Origin: Chryseobacterium ureilyticum
GTDB taxonomy: Bacteria > Bacteroidota > Bacteroidia > Flavobacteriales > Weeksellaceae
Reading direction: 5' to 3'
DNA: 64,000 nucleotides
NCBI RefSeq assembly: GCF_900156735.1
Contig: NZ_FTOL01000004.1
Location: 248,001-312,000, forward strand
Each line of letters starts with the position of its first letter. Positions within the stretch are counted from its first letter, which is position 1. Under the pieces are notes generated by a model, which was not told the DNA's origin, made no database searches, and saw nothing but the letters and a program-made list of their open reading frames with translations. A program made the translations under genes and the position numbers. Positions 60,918 to 64,000 of this stretch are shown here, piece after piece.

Positions 60918-61527
60918 TGCTATATTTAATTTCTGGTTGCGCATTCACAACACTGTTTACTTTATTAAGATCAGGCTGATTATTTACAGCCTCATTTTTT
61001 TTCATATTTTCCGGAACAAATAACATCGCTGTACATAAGCAGTTTTTACGTTCCTTTTTCATTAAAATTTCATAGTTCACACAGTTCTTACAACCGCTCC
61101 AGAACTCTTCATCCTGAGTCAATTCAGAATAGATGACTGGTTTATACCCCAAATCACTATTAATTTTCATTACCGCAAGACCTGTTGTTAATCCGAACAC
61201 TTTTGCTTCAGGATATTTTTCTCTAGATAATTGGAAAACTTTATGTTTGATCTGAGTCGCTACTCCACCGTTCCTGAATTTCGGAGATACAATCAGCCCC
61301 GAATTTGCCACAAACTTCCCATGTGACCAGGTCTCTATATAACAGAAACCTACCCATTCACCGTTTTCAGTCGCAACCACAGCATTGCCTTCTGAAATCT
61401 TCTTACTCAAATATTCTATGGAACGTTTTGCGATTCCCGTTCCTCTACGCTGTGCAGAATCATACATTTCCTGCTGTATTTCACTCACATACACTAGATG
61501 TTCGCATGAGGAAATTTCTATTTCCAT
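60889..61527 (-). CDS. GNAT acyltransferase, probable first enzyme of acyl-arginine synthesis
   Basis: The 212-residue protein has a GNAT core: IQQEMYDSAQRRGTGIAKRSIEYLSKK, the acyl-CoA loop VSPKFRNGGVATQIKHKVFQLSREKYP near 82-108, and GLTTGLAVMKINSDLGYKPV. A Cys-rich segment CKNCVNYEILMKKERKNCLC near 146-165 could bind zinc, and the last 40 residues are low-complexity. As first gene of the arg operon and the only acyltransferase in it, it is a candidate N-acetyl- or N-succinylglutamate synthase, unlike the usual ArgA or ArgJ. It starts divergently from the zinc-ribbon/HTH gene. Confidence 0.7.
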   Translation of the reverse strand: MEIEISSCEHLVYVSEIQQEMYDSAQRRGTGIAKRSIEYLSKKISEGNAVVATENGEWVGFCYIETWSHGKFVANSGLIVSPKFRNGGVATQIKHKVFQLSREKYPEAKVFGLTTGLAVMKINSDLGYKPVIYSELTQDEEFWSGCKNCVNYEILMKKERKNCLCTAMLFVPENMKKNEAVNNQPDLNKVNSVVNAQPEIKYSNEQESHLSV

Positions 61528-61687
61528 TTATTTATCTAAATTTTTTGGCAAATTTAAAATATAATTACTTTAAAAACCAAATAAAAAAGATTTTTTTTTT
61601 GTTTTAAAAAATTATACAGGTAAAATTATCTTTATTGAAAAATATATTTTTGCTAATTTATTATATATTTGCTAAAATAATATAGCT

Positions 61688-62104
61688 ATGGAAAATACAT
61701 GTCCGAAATGCAAGGGTAATAAAGTTGTTAAAAGCGGCATTATCAATGAAAAACAAAGGTTTCACTGTAAGAATTGCAACTATTATTTTACCGTTAAAAA
61801 GCTTGGAAAACAGATTGATGATTACTACGTTACTAAAGCGCTACAGCTTTATCTGGAAGGCTTAAGCTATCGTGAAATTGAGAGAATTATAGGAGTTTCT
61901 CATGTGACCATCAGCTCATGGATCAAAAAATACAATATTACCAGACCTCCCCATTCTGAGTTCCATCCTGTTTATAAAATACTGAAACAAAATGAATTAA
62001 TTGAATATATTACTAAAGAAGAGAATATTAAAAACTCTGGTATTATCATTACTCAATTTGCTGATAAATATATGCTGATCAAGTGGGAAAGATTTAAGAA
62101 GTAG
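61688..62104 (+). CDS. IS1-like zinc ribbon plus HTH protein (probable domesticated regulator)
   Basis: The 138-residue protein has an InsA-type zinc ribbon at the N-terminus (CPKCKGNKVVKSGIINEKQRFHCKNCNYYFTVKK) and a helix-turn-helix (YLEGLSYREIERIIGVSHVTISSWIKK) near residues 57-85. No transposase catalytic domain and no terminal repeats follow. The C-terminal ~45 residues are unique. It is divergent from the arginine operon across 160 bases, so it may be a transposon-derived DNA-binding protein acting on that promoter; this is inference. A TATATTTG box lies at 61664-61671, 16 bases before its start codon. Confidence 0.78.
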   Translation: MENTCPKCKGNKVVKSGIINEKQRFHCKNCNYYFTVKKLGKQIDDYYVTKALQLYLEGLSYREIERIIGVSHVTISSWIKKYNITRPPHSEFHPVYKILKQNELIEYITKEENIKNSGIIITQFADKYMLIKWERFKK

Positions 62105-62342
62105 ATACGAGGTTCGGGGTATTCGGTTCGAGATTCGAAGCACAAAACAAAGAAACAAGGCATTAATTATCAACACTTTACAAACAAAACAAATTCAAAA
62201 CCTCGGATTACAAAACACGAAACTCGCATCTAGCAACAAATTACACCTATACTATTACCACTAATATATATTAAATTTTCGTAAATAAATTATTAATTCC
62301 AATTTGGCTTTCACAAAAAACAACGCCAAAAATTGATAATTT
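62105..62342. other. Intergenic region with a dispersed repeat
   Basis: The 238 bases include a GATACGAGGTTCGGGG and GAGATTCGAAGC stretch and an inverted partner AAACCTCGG and CACGAAACTCGC further on. Related phrases occur at 29837-29880. No gene is supported. Confidence 0.45.
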
Positions 62343-63722
62343 ATGAAGAAATTACTTACATTTATTGGAGTAGCCTTAATCAGCAGTTCTGTATATTCAC
62401 AAGGCTCTCCTGATTATGGCAGCGGGCTCAAAGTAAACCTCAATCCTGAGGGAGACAAATTCATCAGATTTATTTTATGGGATCAGCTTTGGTTGAGAAA
62501 CAGCCAGATGAATCCAGGAAGTATGGTTGGAGGTGAAGCAACAGACAACACCTGGAACATAGGAAACAGGCGATTACGAGCTTTAACATACGCGCAAATT
62601 TCTAAAAGATATATGATCCTCTTACATTTCGGGATCAATAACCAAACCTTTATTAATGGCGGTGCTACAGGAACTACAGGCACAGGAGGTTATGGAAACG
62701 GAAAGAAAACACAGTTATTTTTTCATGATGCCTGGAATGAGTACGCAGTTATTTTACCTGGAGAAGCGGGAAAATTCAGTTTATCTTTAGGGGCAGGGCT
62801 TCATTATTACATGGGACTTTCCCGTATGACAATGGCTTCAACATTGAATTTTCTTACCGTTGACTCCCCTGTTTTCTCATGGCCATTAATTGATAATTCG
62901 GATCAGTTTGCAAGACAGATCGGAATGTTTGCCAAAGGAAAATACGGAAAGCTTGAATACCGCTTTAGCTTAAATAAGCCTTTTGCAACAGATCTTACTC
63001 CTGTAAATACAACAGATCCATCAAGGGCTGTAGCGGTAGACAACAATGGAAATCCTAATTTTTCAAAGGCTGGTTATGTTGAGTATCAATTCCTTGATGA
63101 AGAATCTAATACACTGCCTTTCAAAGTAGGTTCTTATTTGGGAACGAAGAAAGTATTCAATGTAGGCGCAGGTTTTTATCATCAAAAAGACGGGACGAGG
63201 ACTTCTGTTAATTCTAATATTGAAAAACATGACATCAGCCTTTTTGCTGTAGATGCATTTGCGGATATTCCTTTGGGAGAAGCTAAAAACAAAATGGCAG
63301 TTTCAGCGTATGCCGGATATTACAATTATAATTTCGGTCCTAATTATGTAAGAAATCTTGGGACAATGAATATTGCGGCTACCGATCCTAATTTCATAGG
63401 CAATAAAGCCATTGCAGGTCCGGGAAATCTACAACCGACTATCGGAACAGGTAATATTATCTACGCACAGGCTGGTTTACTATTACCAAGTCAGGCGGAA
63501 AAGCCAAAAATCAGAATACAGCCTTTCGCTGCTTATACTCACAAAAACTTTGAAGCATTCGAAAAATCTTCATCCCAGTTTGATGTCGGAGCCAATTGGT
63601 TTATTGATGGACATCATGCAAAAATCACTACACAATATTCAACAAGGCCTGTTTATACCAATCCTAGTGAAAAACCATCTTCAAAAGGAGAATTTATTGT
63701 ACAGTTCCAAATCTATTTATAA
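62343..63722 (+). CDS. Outer-membrane porin-like protein
   Basis: The 459-residue protein has a signal peptide (about 1-19, ending SVYSQ). The mature chain alternates hydrophobic and polar residues in many predicted strands (KFIRFILWDQLWLRN, RYMILLHFGINNQTF, KFSLSLGAGLHYYMG) and ends FIVQFQIYL, typical of a beta-barrel signal. It resembles phosphate-selective or general porins of Bacteroidota. The next gene is an MHS-type transporter, suggesting an outer- and inner-membrane uptake pair; the substrate is unknown. Confidence 0.8.
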   Translation: MKKLLTFIGVALISSSVYSQGSPDYGSGLKVNLNPEGDKFIRFILWDQLWLRNSQMNPGSMVGGEATDNTWNIGNRRLRALTYAQISKRYMILLHFGINNQTFINGGATGTTGTGGYGNGKKTQLFFHDAWNEYAVILPGEAGKFSLSLGAGLHYYMGLSRMTMASTLNFLTVDSPVFSWPLIDNSDQFARQIGMFAKGKYGKLEYRFSLNKPFATDLTPVNTTDPSRAVAVDNNGNPNFSKAGYVEYQFLDEESNTLPFKVGSYLGTKKVFNVGAGFYHQKDGTRTSVNSNIEKHDISLFAVDAFADIPLGEAKNKMAVSAYAGYYNYNFGPNYVRNLGTMNIAATDPNFIGNKAIAGPGNLQPTIGTGNIIYAQAGLLLPSQAEKPKIRIQPFAAYTHKNFEAFEKSSSQFDVGANWFIDGHHAKITTQYSTRPVYTNPSEKPSSKGEFIVQFQIYL

Positions 63723-63828
63723 AGTTTGAACCATTAAGAATAGTAAATCTTATCAACTTAAAGTCTCTTAATAGTTCAAAAAAAAATAAATCAAAATCCT
63801 ATTCCAATAACATCAAAAACGAATCAAT

Positions 63829-64000
63829 ATGAGCGAAAATCATCACGAAAGCTACGAGAATATGACTGACAAGCAGAAAAACCGCACCATATGGAGCGTG
63901 ATCACTGCGTCATCCCTCGGAACACTTATAGAATGGTATGACTTCTACATTTTCGGAAGTTTAGCGGTTGTTTTGGCAACTAAATTTTTCCCGGCAGATA
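63829..64000 (+). CDS. MFS transporter, metabolite:H+ symporter (MHS) type, cut by window edge
   Basis: The frame begins at ATG 63829 and runs off the window. A 20-residue polar start is followed by TIWSVITASSLGTLIEWYDF and YIFGSLAVVLATKFFPAD. The Ser-Leu-Gly-Thr-x-Ile-Glu-Trp-Tyr-Asp-Phe sequence in the first membrane helix is the signature of MHS transporters such as ProP or KgtP. Only the first 57 residues are visible. It probably imports an organic acid, betaine or similar compound together with the porin upstream. Confidence 0.85.
   Translation, partial: MSENHHESYENMTDKQKNRTIWSVITASSLGTLIEWYDFYIFGSLAVVLATKFFPAD

Noticed and set aside
1..64000. CRISPR array
   Set aside because: I saw no run of regularly spaced identical repeats with unique spacers; the repeats found are dispersed or in pairs.

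Overview
The window comes from a Flavobacteriia-type Bacteroidota chromosome, most likely Chryseobacterium or a close Weeksellaceae relative. The DNA is AT-rich. Promoters fit the Bacteroidota pattern (TTTG, 19 bases, TAnnTTTG), seen most clearly at two tRNA-Ser genes. A TonB receptor/DUF4249 pair, a NarL-type two-component pair, DUF2911, and an ArgF'-type arginine operon are all typical of this group. Both edges cut genes: an AraC regulator on the left and an MHS-type MFS transporter on the right.

Layout. 1-8.1 kb: AraC regulator, TonB receptor plus DUF4249 lipoprotein, a VOC protein, and a histidine kinase/response regulator pair. 8.4-8.8 kb: a decayed LytTR gene. 8.9-9.5 kb: a YdeI-family gene. 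9674-14216: a complete IS1595-family transposon with perfect 24-bp ends and an 8-bp target duplication (ATATATTA). It carries six or seven passenger genes and a probable structured RNA, and sits directly against the stop codon of a class-II cyclic-nucleotide phosphodiesterase-like gene. 15.2-22.4 kb: two identical tRNA-Ser(UGA) genes with matching promoters flank a three-gene phage-type tail-fibre operon. 22.6-24.4 kb: an AT-rich ATPase plus HNH nuclease pair matching the Septu (PtuAB) defence system, followed by a 5'-truncated HTH regulator.

25-46 kb is mostly housekeeping and envelope genes: an aspartyl protease, esterases, VOC proteins, trxB, holA, HAD and dienelactone hydrolases, a stress/repair-like run (Crp-type regulator, DinB, ogt, DUF2911, GNAT, cupin), and a siderophore uptake cluster (TonB receptor, PepSY membrane protein, esterase).

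46-61.5 kb holds pyrimidine and arginine biosynthesis. pyrB, carA and carB are co-oriented, with a four-helix-bundle gene inserted between carA and carB. The pyrB leader has the layout of the enterobacterial pyrBI attenuator: a 23-codon leader peptide, a pause-type hairpin, a U-rich stretch and an intrinsic terminator. The arginine operon runs GNAT (probable acylglutamate synthase), argG, argC, argD, argF', argB, argE, argH; CarAB supplies carbamoyl phosphate to both pathways. A divergent zinc-ribbon/HTH protein and an Lrp-family regulator flank it. The window ends with an outer-membrane porin-like gene and the start of an MHS-type transporter.

Several dispersed intergenic repeat families are visible. 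One is a two-hairpin element with compensatory base changes in three copies, all within the pyr/car and arg operons.
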